Positions 27,689-34,664 of a DNA stretch of 44,124 bases are shown piece by piece. The translations under genes and the position numbers were made by a program. Location of the stretch: positions 1 through 44,124 of IMG/VR virus record IMGVR_UViG_3300028197_000033, one strand, 5' to 3'. How positions within the stretch are numbered: position 1 is the first letter of the stretch; the number at the start of each line of letters is the position of its first letter. The notes under the pieces were generated by a model. The model saw nothing but the letters and a program-made list of their open reading frames with translations, did no database searches and was not told the origin of the DNA. The DNA comes from a virus.

Positions 27689-30600
27689 TTAGTATTTTAG
27701 TGAAAAAGCTGAATGTTGAGCGATACTAAATCCTTTGTCATAACTACTTATAACAGCTTCTTTAGGAATTTTTATCAGTCCTCTTAGTGTAGGTTCATCT
27801 GGTGTTTCATCAGGACACGTACCAAACACAATAACAGTACCAGTTCCAACACCGTCATTGGTTGCAGTAAATATATCTCCTACAGATGGATTTCTTCCAG
27901 CACCAATCCTTCTCCAATTACTAGATCCTAAGGTTGCAATCTTATATCTAACACCTGATTCAATAGATTCTATAGATATAGTATCTTCAAACGTAGAAGT
28001 TGTACCAAACCTACCTCTCTCAATGTTATCAAATGATGTTTCTGTTTTTGAACCGTAGTAAATAATTTCTTCTCCACTGTAAGTGTAGTATCCATTATTA
28101 TTACCAGATTCTAAAGAAACAATTTTTTTAATGTATTTTGGAATAATTAGATAACCCGATGATAAAAATTCTGATGTTGATTGTACAAATATAGAACTAT
28201 TATCGGTTCCTACATTTTTAGTGAGTGTTGTTGTTATTGGGATGTCAACATAAGGATTACCTTTGTTCTCAATAGTTTCACCAATAAGTTCTGAATGTTC
28301 TTGTAGTCTAAACTCAAGAATTTTATGAAAATCTTGTTGATAATTTATCGCTGGTTCCCAAATAATTGCTGGATATATTACATTAGTAGGTGCAGTTAAC
28401 ATATTAGTTTTATAATTTTCATCAGCATCTTTTGGTCTCTCCAAATAAAGTAGATCTCTCAGGTCAGTTTTAGCGTAAGCATCAGCATGATTACCACCCG
28501 GAGGTAAAGAAACATTTGTAGATATTGTATATACGTTTGGAAAAGCATCTCTAGTAAAGAACTGTGCGTTTCGTTTAGCATTTGGATCCGATAAAGCTAC
28601 CCATTGAATAGAATATGTTGTTGTTGTGGTATTATCACCACCACCAGTATTAACAGTAACCGGTGCTGAGACAGCACCAGCACTAGTTGTGATATTACCT
28701 ACATGACCACCAGAATTATTTACAGTTACACTCATACTGGTTGTTAAAGCACCTCCAGGAGTAGAAATACTAATCGGCCATGTCTGTCCGTTATTACTTG
28801 CAGTCCATGTTGGTTTAGATCTAATAATTATCTTTGGTTGATTAATAGTTGTTTGTGGATCTAAATCTAAGACAGGATTTAGATACTTATCATCAGTAAC
28901 AAGCAAATCATTACAAAAATATCCTACCCTGTCGGTTTTTGGTGGAAGATCTCTAAAACTTGTTGATGTAAACATTCTACCTGATTGATCTTCTCCTACA
29001 ATTTGTGGAGGTAGATCTTGAATTCTAACAGTTGGTCTTGCATCTTCTACAAGTTTATATCCATCACGAAGATCACCTATTAATTTGTCAAATTTTTCTT
29101 TATATAATTGTGGTAAAACATAACTACTATCAATACTTTGTTGTGTTAAAATTTCATTCTGTACACTACAAACATCTGTAATAGTTTCTGACAAAGTATT
29201 GGTATTAGTTTGTAAAGCTTTTTGTTCCTCAATAGGATCATACATGCTATAGTAATTTGGTTTAATATCATCTCTACAAATATCATCAAATACAGCTAAT
29301 GCTTTTTTATTAAGTGTTTTTACGATATTAGAAATAATTATAAAAATTTTATATCTATCTTCAGCATTTGCTGTTTGATCTGAAACTAATTTATTAAATT
29401 CCTGTTGTACTAAATGTATAGTAGTTTGATCAATCGGTGAATATGTAAATGAATAATAAATTGAACTAACAGCATATGCAAAATTTGTTGCAGGACTTGT
29501 AAGAAAATACTGACTTTCTGTTCTAGAATTATCATCCCATATAACAGTTCCTAATGTATATTCACCATACTGATCACTATCAATTTCCTTTTCGCAGGCA
29601 AAATTAGAACCATAGAAAACAGGTTGGTATTCAATCTCATGTTTTACTTCACTAAACCATGTTCCAACAACAGCAGATCTGTTTGTAATTCCTCTACCTG
29701 CTTTTACTTCAATTTCACATTCATTTATACCGTTTCTTGTAACAGTATACTTAGTATCTACTGAAAAATTACTACTACCTGATAGAGTAGCATAACATAG
29801 TGTATGTTTACTTACACGATTACACTGATCATCAATAAATCTTACATTTTTTAGTTTCTTATTTTTTAATGTATCTGAGATATAAACAATATTTTTAATG
29901 TAATCTACACCAGTTACAGTTGTAGTTTTATTCTTAATAGCGTTGCCTTGGACACTCATTCCTTTAATAATATCTGTGGCATCACTAAGTCTTAACCATG
30001 ATCTAGTTCTTTTATAATCTAACTCATCTAAGTTTTGCGATGTTCCATTTGCATTATTTAATGCAAGAAAATTTAATTGAGTGATTTCAGGATTTTCTAC
30101 ACCCTTTTTTGGTTGTTTAGAAACAGTTCTACTAAGTGCTACTTCTTCAACATAGTTAATAACATTAGTTACTTCCGCCCCATTAACAGTATCACCAATA
30201 CTAATAACATCAACTGCGCCAGTCTCACTACCACCAGTAGATACAGTCCAGTTACGTGCAAAGGTATTAGAACCATCTTCAGTATCAAACCATACTTTAA
30301 CTCTTCTATTTCCAATTTGTTCTAATTTGGATAAAAACATTCTCTCCCGAGTAACGCCTGAAGCAGTTTTTTTCTCGTTAAAATTAATTTTTATGTGTGA
30401 TGTGTTAATAATGGTTTTGGGAAAAGTTATAACGTAATGTTTTCTATTTCGTGAATTATCCGATCCACCTTTATCATTTCTATTTCTTGCCTCAACTGTA
30501 ATATCACTCCCGGATTCATTAAAACTATTATCTTCATTAGTATTATCATTAAAGTTATGAGTAATAGTAGAAGTATAAATTGCTATATCTGGTACGTAAT

Positions 30601-31498
30601 TAAAGAAGATCGCGTTTGAATTACCATCGCCATAATAAATGATTGGATCACCAAGTTTATCTCTGATACCTTGATCTTTATTTTGTAACTTACCTGTAGT
30701 AGGATCAAATGTTAATTGATTGTAATTCCAAACCTTATCACCTTTTATACTACCAGCTTCTGGATTTGGTTGATATATTTTAGCAATTACATCAGCTAGT
30801 GTAAAATTAACATTATAATATTGTTCTTGAGGCAACAACGTATAAGTTGTTTTTGTTTTACTACAAGATGATCCATCACCTGCTCCTGGTTCGCTTTCTG
30901 CAGTACCAGTACTTGCAGTTTCTACTTCAGTTAATTGAAGAAATCCCCCAACTTTTCGAGTTCTTAACGTATGACTTGTAGGCCAATTAAAAATATGTTG
31001 AAAATATTGCTCATCATGCGTATTAAAAAGAACCGTTTGATCTTCGTCTTTACGAATTAAAATATTTTGAAATGATCCACTTGTTTGTTGTCTTTCGACT
31101 GTAGGATTATCATACACATACTGACGTAATATTACATCAGTATCATCAACAGGAAATCCTTCTTGATCAATTAATCCATTCTCTACGAGTCCTTCAATTA
31201 AATCATATCTATGATACTGCTTTTCTCTTTGAGCGAAGGTCGCTCCCTCTATGGGATTACCATATGAGTCTGTACCAGGAAAAGAACTGCCGTTCTGTCC
31301 AACTTCATGTATGGAATGTTTTACAATTTGATTAATTTCTGCGGTATCGGCACCAGGATTACTATCTGCTGTACAATCACTATCATTAACAGCTGTTGCA
31401 CTAGGCGCCGGAGGAACAACTGTGACACTAAGTATATCAGGATCAAAATTATGTCTTGGCCTAGAATTGTTAATACGTACTCTTTGTTTCTTTGACAT
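27689..31498 (-). CDS. Giant tail/baseplate structural protein
   Basis: 1269 aa, not confidently named. The N-terminus is basic (KKQRVRINNSRPRHN) followed by a Pro/Ala-rich linker. A beta-rich body includes LADVIAKIYQPNPEAGS, NYNQLTFDPTTGKLQNKDQGIRDKLGDP and an EYTLGTVIWDD segment. The C-terminus has GYLIIPKYIKKI...GEEIIYYG...ERGRFGTT, the module shared with gp7 and gp10, and YKIATLGSSNWRRIGAGRNPS, a motif common in marine phage structural proteins. It sits directly upstream of the PAAR tip, where T4-like phages carry hub and wedge genes (gp5, gp53). I see no lysozyme domain, so a gp5 assignment is not supported. Confidence 0.78.
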   Translation of the reverse strand: MSKKQRVRINNSRPRHNFDPDILSVTVVPPAPSATAVNDSDCTADSNPGADTAEINQIVKHSIHEVGQNGSSFPGTDSYGNPIEGATFAQREKQYHRYDLIEGLVENGLIDQEGFPVDDTDVILRQYVYDNPTVERQQTSGSFQNILIRKDEDQTVLFNTHDEQYFQHIFNWPTSHTLRTRKVGGFLQLTEVETASTGTAESEPGAGDGSSCSKTKTTYTLLPQEQYYNVNFTLADVIAKIYQPNPEAGSIKGDKVWNYNQLTFDPTTGKLQNKDQGIRDKLGDPIIYYGDGNSNAIFFNYVPDIAIYTSTITHNFNDNTNEDNSFNESGSDITVEARNRNDKGGSDNSRNRKHYVITFPKTIINTSHIKINFNEKKTASGVTRERMFLSKLEQIGNRRVKVWFDTEDGSNTFARNWTVSTGGSETGAVDVISIGDTVNGAEVTNVINYVEEVALSRTVSKQPKKGVENPEITQLNFLALNNANGTSQNLDELDYKRTRSWLRLSDATDIIKGMSVQGNAIKNKTTTVTGVDYIKNIVYISDTLKNKKLKNVRFIDDQCNRVSKHTLCYATLSGSSNFSVDTKYTVTRNGINECEIEVKAGRGITNRSAVVGTWFSEVKHEIEYQPVFYGSNFACEKEIDSDQYGEYTLGTVIWDDNSRTESQYFLTSPATNFAYAVSSIYYSFTYSPIDQTTIHLVQQEFNKLVSDQTANAEDRYKIFIIISNIVKTLNKKALAVFDDICRDDIKPNYYSMYDPIEEQKALQTNTNTLSETITDVCSVQNEILTQQSIDSSYVLPQLYKEKFDKLIGDLRDGYKLVEDARPTVRIQDLPPQIVGEDQSGRMFTSTSFRDLPPKTDRVGYFCNDLLVTDDKYLNPVLDLDPQTTINQPKIIIRSKPTWTASNNGQTWPISISTPGGALTTSMSVTVNNSGGHVGNITTSAGAVSAPVTVNTGGGDNTTTTTYSIQWVALSDPNAKRNAQFFTRDAFPNVYTISTNVSLPPGGNHADAYAKTDLRDLLYLERPKDADENYKTNMLTAPTNVIYPAIIWEPAINYQQDFHKILEFRLQEHSELIGETIENKGNPYVDIPITTTLTKNVGTDNSSIFVQSTSEFLSSGYLIIPKYIKKIVSLESGNNNGYYTYSGEEIIYYGSKTETSFDNIERGRFGTTSTFEDTISIESIESGVRYKIATLGSSNWRRIGAGRNPSVGDIFTATNDGVGTGTVIVFGTCPDETPDEPTLRGLIKIPKEAVISSYDKGFSIAQHSAFSLKY

Positions 31499-31517
31499 CT
31501 CTTATAGAAAATCGAGC

Positions 31518-31697
31518 TTATTCACCTACCTTATGTAGGCGCAGGCCTGGAAGGTTATCATAGTCCCAGAACTGCCATTCAAGTGTATCTCCCTGTTTCC
31601 AATCTAATTCTTCCAAGATATCCTGGGGAATTTTTACAACATACTCTTCCGAGTTTTCGTCGAATTCTACCTCTGTGGTAGTTATATTATATGACAT
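31518..31697 (-). CDS. AbrB-like small protein
   Basis: 59 aa. The core EEYVVKIPQDILEELDWKQGDTLEWQFWD closely follows the SpoVT-AbrB/MazE swapped-hairpin pattern (IPxxilxxLgwkxGDxLewe). Such proteins bind DNA as dimers, either as antitoxins or as transition-state regulators. No toxin gene is adjacent: upstream lies a 54-aa gene and downstream the tail genes. The C-terminus (NLPGLRLHKVGE) is short. It may be a phage regulator at the junction of late virion genes and accessory genes; DNA binding itself is unproven. Confidence 0.7.
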   Translation of the reverse strand: MSYNITTTEVEFDENSEEYVVKIPQDILEELDWKQGDTLEWQFWDYDNLPGLRLHKVGE

Positions 31698-31727
31698 GTG
31701 TCTGTATTAATACTATCTCAGTATATA

Positions 31728-31892
31728 TCATTCGACCCAGTTCGGAGGATTATATTTGAGAAACTCCCAAAATGTCATCTTCATTTCTTTCTCTGTCATT
31801 CCACAATGCTTTGCAGCCTCTGGTAAATTCATTGATGAATAAAATAATCCTTCGTGTGCTTCCCTCACATTGTCTGGTGTAGTCTTAGTCAT
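31728..31892 (-). CDS. Small conserved protein with HTH-like segment
   Basis: 54 aa (begins MTKTTPDNVREAHEGLFYSS, ends FLKYNPPNWVE). The stretch MNLPEAAKHCGMTEKEMKMTFWEFL reads like a short helix-turn-helix: two helices around a CGM turn, as in minimal phage regulators. I recognise the pattern from small cyanophage proteins of unknown function. Its ATG overlaps the stop of the preceding 42-aa gene (ATGA). Function as DNA binder is inference. Confidence 0.7.
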   Translation of the reverse strand: MTKTTPDNVREAHEGLFYSSMNLPEAAKHCGMTEKEMKMTFWEFLKYNPPNWVE

Positions 31893-32017
31893 ATTGTCGT
31901 CATACGTAGTCGATAGTCCTCTAACCGCTTTACCAGTTCGGTGCTTTCTTTTGTGGTCTTTGGTGTCTCTTGCAGAATACTTAATAATTCGTCGAGTTCC
32001 TTTAAGGTTAAATTCAT
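31889..32017 (-). CDS. Small helical protein
   Basis: 42 aa (MNLTLKELDELLSILQETPK ... KRLEDYRLRMTTI), predicted almost entirely helical with a Leu pattern. A longer in-frame extension to 32146 would include the hairpin-rich gap and lacks phage-like character, so I chose this internal ATG. The 3' end overlaps the next gene by four bases. Unknown function; similar small LKELDELL proteins occur in cyanophages. Confidence 0.62.
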   Translation of the reverse strand: MNLTLKELDELLSILQETPKTTKESTELVKRLEDYRLRMTTI

Positions 32018-32142
32018 CGTTTTTTCTTGGCGAATTTTTTTTATATATGAGGGATACTTAGAGGTCGAATCCGGTCCGTTATAGATTAGGGTAGTTAGGG
32101 GTTTTCGCCCCCATACCATAGGGCTAGTGCCCCGTTGACATG
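32018..32142 (-). other. Intergenic gap with two GC hairpins
   Basis: 125 bases with no gene I would defend. The minus strand can form GGGC-ACTA-GCCC (32121-32132) and GGGG-(7)-CCCC (32098-32112). Neither is followed by a T-run, so they are not simple rho-independent terminators. A TATATAA-like element lies near 32040, shortly before the 42-aa gene. Confidence 0.45.
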
Positions 32143-32364
32143 TCACATAGCCTTAGAGCACTTGTTGCCTGACTTGACTGAAGCAGCACCAGGGACACTG
32201 CCGTGCTGGAACGAACCCTTAGGAGCAGCGTTTGCCCAACCACGCTTGCCGGTGAGTGCCTTGACGCCACGACGTGAGGGGCGGAGCACTGTGACCTTGA
32301 CGGTCTTGCCTTCTGCCTGTAGGGCAGTGGCGATGTCGAGCAGGTTCTGAGTGGCGGATGTCAT
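32143..32364 (-). CDS. Basic small protein of the GC-richer block
   Basis: 73 aa. N-terminal helix (TSATQNLLDIATALQAEGKTVKVTVLRPSRRG) then a basic Gly/Ala/Ser-rich tail (ALTGKRGWANAAPKGSFQHGSVPGAAS...SGNKCSKAM). I chose the ATG downstream of a consensus promoter; an upstream TTG is the -35 box itself. Base composition is visibly more GC-rich than the virion genes. No function recognised; the charge suggests nucleic-acid contact. Confidence 0.68.
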   Translation of the reverse strand: MTSATQNLLDIATALQAEGKTVKVTVLRPSRRGVKALTGKRGWANAAPKGSFQHGSVPGAASVKSGNKCSKAM

Positions 32365-32386
32365 GTGAGTTTGTTTGTATGTGGCT

Positions 32387-32415
32387 ATTGTACAGGGTCG
32401 GCGGTCAGTTGTCAA
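32387..32415 (-). promoter_or_regulatory. Consensus sigma70 promoter
   Basis: Minus strand TTGACA, 17-bp spacer, TACAAT, then AGCCACAT. Six of six -35 and five of six -10 bases match. It gives a leader of about 17 bases before the 73-aa gene's ATG. It lacks the upstream TGTC motif found at promoters with poor -35 boxes. Confidence 0.85.
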
Positions 32416-32420
32416 GCAAC

Positions 32421-32681
32421 TCAGTACTTGTCAATCGTGAGCAGATCAAGTTCCTGTTCTGACAGCGACATGACATCAACTGACTCATCGGCATAGACTC
32501 TCACCCAGCGGAGCGGTTCGCCTGTTGTCAAGCGCCAGATCATCATGTCGCCATCCTCTCCCCCTAGTCTCCACTGCCGGCAGATCTCGTAAGCGTGTGA
32601 GATGCTGATAGCATAGTCAGCACCTGCCTCATCGAAGCATCCCCAGTTGTTAGGTTGTACAGCGAAGGTTGGCAGAGTCAT
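32421..32681 (-). CDS. Small protein, unknown
   Basis: 86 aa, begins MTLPTFAVQPNNWGCFDEAG and contains DYAISISHAYEICRQWRLGGEDGDMMIWRLTTGEPLRWVRVYAD. It is Trp-rich with an acidic C-terminus (SLSEQELDLLTIDKY). Probably a small alpha/beta fold; not recognised. It has its own promoter element (TACAATAGCCACAT) with the upstream GACAGTTC motif. Higher GC than the virion genes. Confidence 0.7.
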   Translation of the reverse strand: MTLPTFAVQPNNWGCFDEAGADYAISISHAYEICRQWRLGGEDGDMMIWRLTTGEPLRWVRVYADESVDVMSLSEQELDLLTIDKY

Positions 32682-32704
32682 GTGGAGTTGTTTCGTATGT
32701 GGCT

Positions 32705-32751
32705 ATTGTAGTCTCTAGCCCCCTCCTCTGAGAGGGCCGGTGTGACAGTTC
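32705..32751 (-). promoter_or_regulatory. Accessory-gene promoter with upstream TGTC motif
   Basis: -10 TACAAT followed by AGCCACAT at 32705-32710. No recognisable -35 at 16-18 bp. The motif GAACTGTCAC (32742-32751) lies just upstream, with its GACAG core 34 bp from the -10, and overlaps the stop of the upstream gene. A GCCCTC-(6)-GAGGGC hairpin sits between them. Confidence 0.6.
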
Positions 32752-32908
32752 AGAAATCGATCTCGTCTGAGCGTCCATAAGCAGCAACCGCACGCTTGAG
32801 AGTGCCATCACCTAGTTGCTGCAGCATGCTGAGGTCCTCCAAACGTGTCAGCAGTTCGCTGGTGTTGGTGGCGTCACGAAGCAGGGCGATGAGTTGATCT
32901 TTGTTCAT
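32750..32908 (-). CDS. Small helical protein
   Basis: 52 aa, begins MNKDQLIALLRDATNTSELL and ends AVAAYGRSDEIDF. Predicted all-helical (LIALLRD..., LLTRLEDLSMLQQL). Stop codon overlaps the regulatory motif of the next promoter. Not recognised. GC-rich codons compared with the structural genes. Confidence 0.65.
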   Translation of the reverse strand: MNKDQLIALLRDATNTSELLTRLEDLSMLQQLGDGTLKRAVAAYGRSDEIDF

Positions 32909-32943
32909 GGTGTTGTGTGAGTGAGTGGGTGAGCAGGTAGGGG

Positions 32944-33072
32944 TCAGAGGAAAGCAGGGTCGATGATATCATCCTCAGCGGGTTTGGCAGGTTCATCGTC
33001 CCAGCGAGGTTCCTCTTGTAGGAACACATCGGCGCAGTCTAAGTAAGCGATCTCGTTGATTTCGTCGTTCAT
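32944..33072 (-). CDS. Very acidic small protein
   Basis: 42 aa (MNDEINEIAYLDCADVFLQE ... AEDDIIDPAFL), strongly acidic. The frame stays open upstream to 33201 but that part lies in the 108-aa gene and includes a -10-like element (CACAAT at 33107-33112), so I chose this ATG. Acidic small phage proteins are often inhibitors of host factors or DNA mimics, but nothing in the sequence proves that. Confidence 0.6.
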   Translation of the reverse strand: MNDEINEIAYLDCADVFLQEEPRWDDEPAKPAEDDIIDPAFL

Positions 33073-33128
33073 GATTTCTAAGAGTTGTTTGTCTGTTTGG
33101 AGAGCGATTGTGCAGGGGTCAGTATACA

Positions 33129-33455
33129 TCAACCGAGACGCATTGAGGAGAAGAAAGGAACAGTCGAGAGACCTTGTGCAGTGTTCATGCGAACATACCA
33201 AGTAAAATCTTTTTGAAAGACGTTATCTCCCTGTTCTCCATGAACATTTAGGATTGCGTTTAAACGTGATTTAGTGGTCGTAGTCTGCCAACCACCATCA
33301 AATAGACGGATGAATGCATCACCAATCTCAGCAATCTTGTTACCATGGAGAAACACTGTGGAGACATCATCGATGGTCTCAACGCGAGTGTTTGCAGATT
33401 TCCAGTCTGTACCCTCTGAGATTGCGTTGTTCATCTGGGTTTCGATCTTACGCAT
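33129..33455 (-). CDS. Conserved cyanophage hypothetical protein
   Basis: 108 aa. MRKIETQMNNAISEGTDWKSANTRVETIDDVSTVFLHGNKIAEIGDAFIRLFDGGWQTTTTKSRLNAIL is a pattern I know from many phages (short helix, LHGxxIA strand, then the GWQTxTTKSRLNA signature). The tail contains FTWYVRM. A small alpha/beta fold is likely. A GGAG ribosome-binding site lies about 10 bases before the ATG. Function is unknown; the family is common among marine phage accessory genes. Confidence 0.75.
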   Translation of the reverse strand: MRKIETQMNNAISEGTDWKSANTRVETIDDVSTVFLHGNKIAEIGDAFIRLFDGGWQTTTTKSRLNAILNVHGEQGDNVFQKDFTWYVRMNTAQGLSTVPFFSSMRLG

Positions 33456-33483
33456 GGTTGGTCTCCGTTTGGTTGATGTAGCT

Positions 33484-33545
33484 ACAATACACGGTTTTGA
33501 GGTCTGTGACGAAACCGTGTGACACTAGTCTGACTGTCACAGACC
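33484..33545 (-). promoter_or_regulatory. Accessory-gene promoter with 10-bp inverted repeat
   Basis: -10 TATTGT followed by AGCTACAT (33484-33489), with a weak -35 TCGTCA at 17 bp. Upstream, AGTGTCACAC has its core 32 bp from the -10. The arms GGTCTGTGAC (33501-33510) and GTCACAGACC (33536-33545) form a perfect 10-bp inverted repeat with a 25-base centre and include the end of the upstream gene. It drives the 108-aa gene. Confidence 0.6.
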
Positions 33546-33716
33546 GTTCAGGTAGTCTGCGAGTTCCTCATCATACTGTTCCTTGGTGTCAAAGGTCCTC
33601 CCATAGATGACACAAGGGAACGTCTTGTCGAGACCTGCAGACGCGACCATCTCACAGTCTTGTCGATCGTATCCCATCTCGACAAGGTTGTTCACGTAGG
33701 GGTTGTTTGATTTCAT
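33537..33716 (-). CDS. Small protein, unknown
   Basis: 59 aa, begins MKSNNPYVNNLVEMGYDRQD, with CEMVASAGLDKTFPCVIYGRTFDTKEQYDEELADYLNGL. The first 28 residues look like a UBA/EF-like pair of helices (NNLVEMGYDRQDCEMVASAG); the rest is a short beta-alpha segment. Two Cys. ATG overlaps the stop of the preceding gene (ATGA), so coupled translation is likely. Function not recognised. Confidence 0.68.
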   Translation of the reverse strand: MKSNNPYVNNLVEMGYDRQDCEMVASAGLDKTFPCVIYGRTFDTKEQYDEELADYLNGL

Positions 33717-33862
33717 GAGAACAATTCAGTGATTTTTGATTGAGCAGAGTATGATAACTCGGTTTCAGTCTCTCCATGATCTTGATAGTCTGCAAGTGCA
33801 TCGTAGATTGCATTCCACTCATCTTCGGTGAAAAACTCTTTGACGTTGTTGTACATTGACAT
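33713..33862 (-). CDS. Small acidic protein
   Basis: 49 aa: MSMYNNVKEFFTEDEWNAIY then DALADYQDHGETETELSYSAQSKITELFS. Helical N-terminus with aromatic residues, acidic overall. The first ATG after the preceding gene's stop was chosen; extending to 33916 would overlap that gene. Function unknown. Confidence 0.68.
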   Translation of the reverse strand: MSMYNNVKEFFTEDEWNAIYDALADYQDHGETETELSYSAQSKITELFS

Positions 33863-33872
33863 TTTGTTTAAA

Positions 33873-34067
33873 TCAATCAAGGGTGAATGTTTTCTCAGTG
33901 ATGACATTGAAATCATCGTCCATTTTTACATAATTCCACTCGTTCTCGTCCTCTCCCTCCTGGTAGAGGTGCAGAACACCCTCTGAATCGGTTTTGACGT
34001 AACAGTCATCAAAGTTCTCAGTGTCCAAGACGTAACCCGATGCGATGAGTCCTTGAGTGAAAGTCAT
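33873..34067 (-). CDS. Small acidic protein
   Basis: 64 aa: MTFTQGLIASGYVLDTENFD, then CYVKTDSEGVLHLYQEGEDENEWNYVKMDDDFNVITEKTFTLD. It reads as a small meander of beta strands with acidic loops. It starts a four-gene-long run of small coding regions behind the promoter at about 34090. Not recognised; overall net charge strongly negative. Confidence 0.7.
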   Translation of the reverse strand: MTFTQGLIASGYVLDTENFDDCYVKTDSEGVLHLYQEGEDENEWNYVKMDDDFNVITEKTFTLD

Positions 34068-34088
34068 GTGTTTGTTTGATCTTTAATA

Positions 34089-34133
34089 AGAATACATCAT
34101 TTCGGACCCTTTGGGGGAAATAGTGGACAGTTC
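34089..34133 (-). promoter_or_regulatory. Accessory-gene promoter with upstream TGTC motif
   Basis: -10-like TATTCT at 34089-34094. The -35 position reads CCCCCA, a poor match. GAACTGTCCAC lies at 34123-34133 with its core 32 bp from the -10 and just after the stop of the SH3-like gene. It drives the 64-aa acidic gene. Confidence 0.5.
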
Positions 34134-34338
34134 AAGAATTGGTTTCGGCCGCAGGGTCAATCTCTAAACTGTCACTTACTAACTTGACTTTATCCCACTC
34201 GTAGGGGTAGACAACAACTCGGGTCTGATGTCGTTTCGGAAACTCATCACCGACGAGAATACTTAACGACAACTCACAGATGAATACAATCGGTCCTCTG
34301 ACTGTTTTGTATTCTACTAGATCTCCTTCTTTGAACAT
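34132..34338 (-). CDS. Small SH3-like conserved protein
   Basis: 68 aa. MFKEGDLVEYKTVRGPIVFICELSLSIL...VVVYPYEWDKVKLV is a compact barrel pattern (FKxGDxVxYkt.rGxivfI) seen in many small cyanophage proteins. Such SH3-like barrels often bind RNA or protein partners. The start codon overlaps the stop of the upstream basic gene by one base (TAATG), so both are translated together from the consensus promoter at 34610-34638. Confidence 0.72.
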   Translation of the reverse strand: MFKEGDLVEYKTVRGPIVFICELSLSILVGDEFPKRHQTRVVVYPYEWDKVKLVSDSLEIDPAAETNS

Positions 34339-34580
34339 TAGTGTGACCTCTTATTATAATAGTTACGAATCATTTCCATTAATGATTGTTGTAACTTAGG
34401 ATCACATGTTTCATTGTATGCTTGTATATACAACGCCACGGCATCTGCTGGGCGTGGGATATACATCTCTTTCTTAGTAAGACTATACTTACTAATATTA
34501 TATGTGCCTGGTCTAGACTTAATCTTCTGTCTACCAAAGTTGCCTGTGACGGCACCTTTCATCCTGGGCATCTTAGCCAT
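34338..34580 (-). CDS. Small basic protein next to the origin-like region
   Basis: 80 aa. A basic, Gly-rich N-terminus (AKMPRMKGAVTGNFGRQKIKSRPGTYNISKYSL) is followed by a helical tail (ADAVALYIQAYNETCDPKLQQSLMEMIRNYYNKRSH). It is the first gene left of the long origin-like intergenic region and has a perfect consensus sigma70 promoter, so it should be transcribed early and strongly. The basic N-terminus suggests nucleic-acid binding, which is inference. Confidence 0.72.
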   Translation of the reverse strand: MAKMPRMKGAVTGNFGRQKIKSRPGTYNISKYSLTKKEMYIPRPADAVALYIQAYNETCDPKLQQSLMEMIRNYYNKRSH

Positions 34581-34609
34581 AGAGCGTCCTTTGAACGACT
34601 GACAGTGTT

Positions 34610-34638
34610 ATTATACAGGGATTGCTGTCAGCTGTCAA
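34610..34638 (-). promoter_or_regulatory. Perfect consensus sigma70 promoter
   Basis: Minus strand TTGACA (34633-34638), 17-bp spacer, TATAAT (34610-34615). Twelve of twelve consensus bases match. It points at the 80-aa and SH3-like genes, giving a leader of about 25 bases. Such a promoter needs no phage factor and should fire as soon as DNA enters the host. Confidence 0.92.
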
Positions 34639-34664
34639 GAGGCCTCTCAGCCATATGCATACCT

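Noticed and set aside
27689-31498. Assignment of the 1269-aa protein as gp5 or gp53
   Set aside because: Position is suggestive, but I see neither a lysozyme domain nor T4 gp53 motifs, so I left it unnamed.
32062-32080. GGTCGAATCC resembling a tRNA T-loop
   Set aside because: No matching acceptor or anticodon stems around it on either strand.
32143-32415. Longer version of the 73-aa basic protein starting at TTG
   Set aside because: That TTG is the first base triplet of a consensus -35 box; the transcript would start downstream of it.
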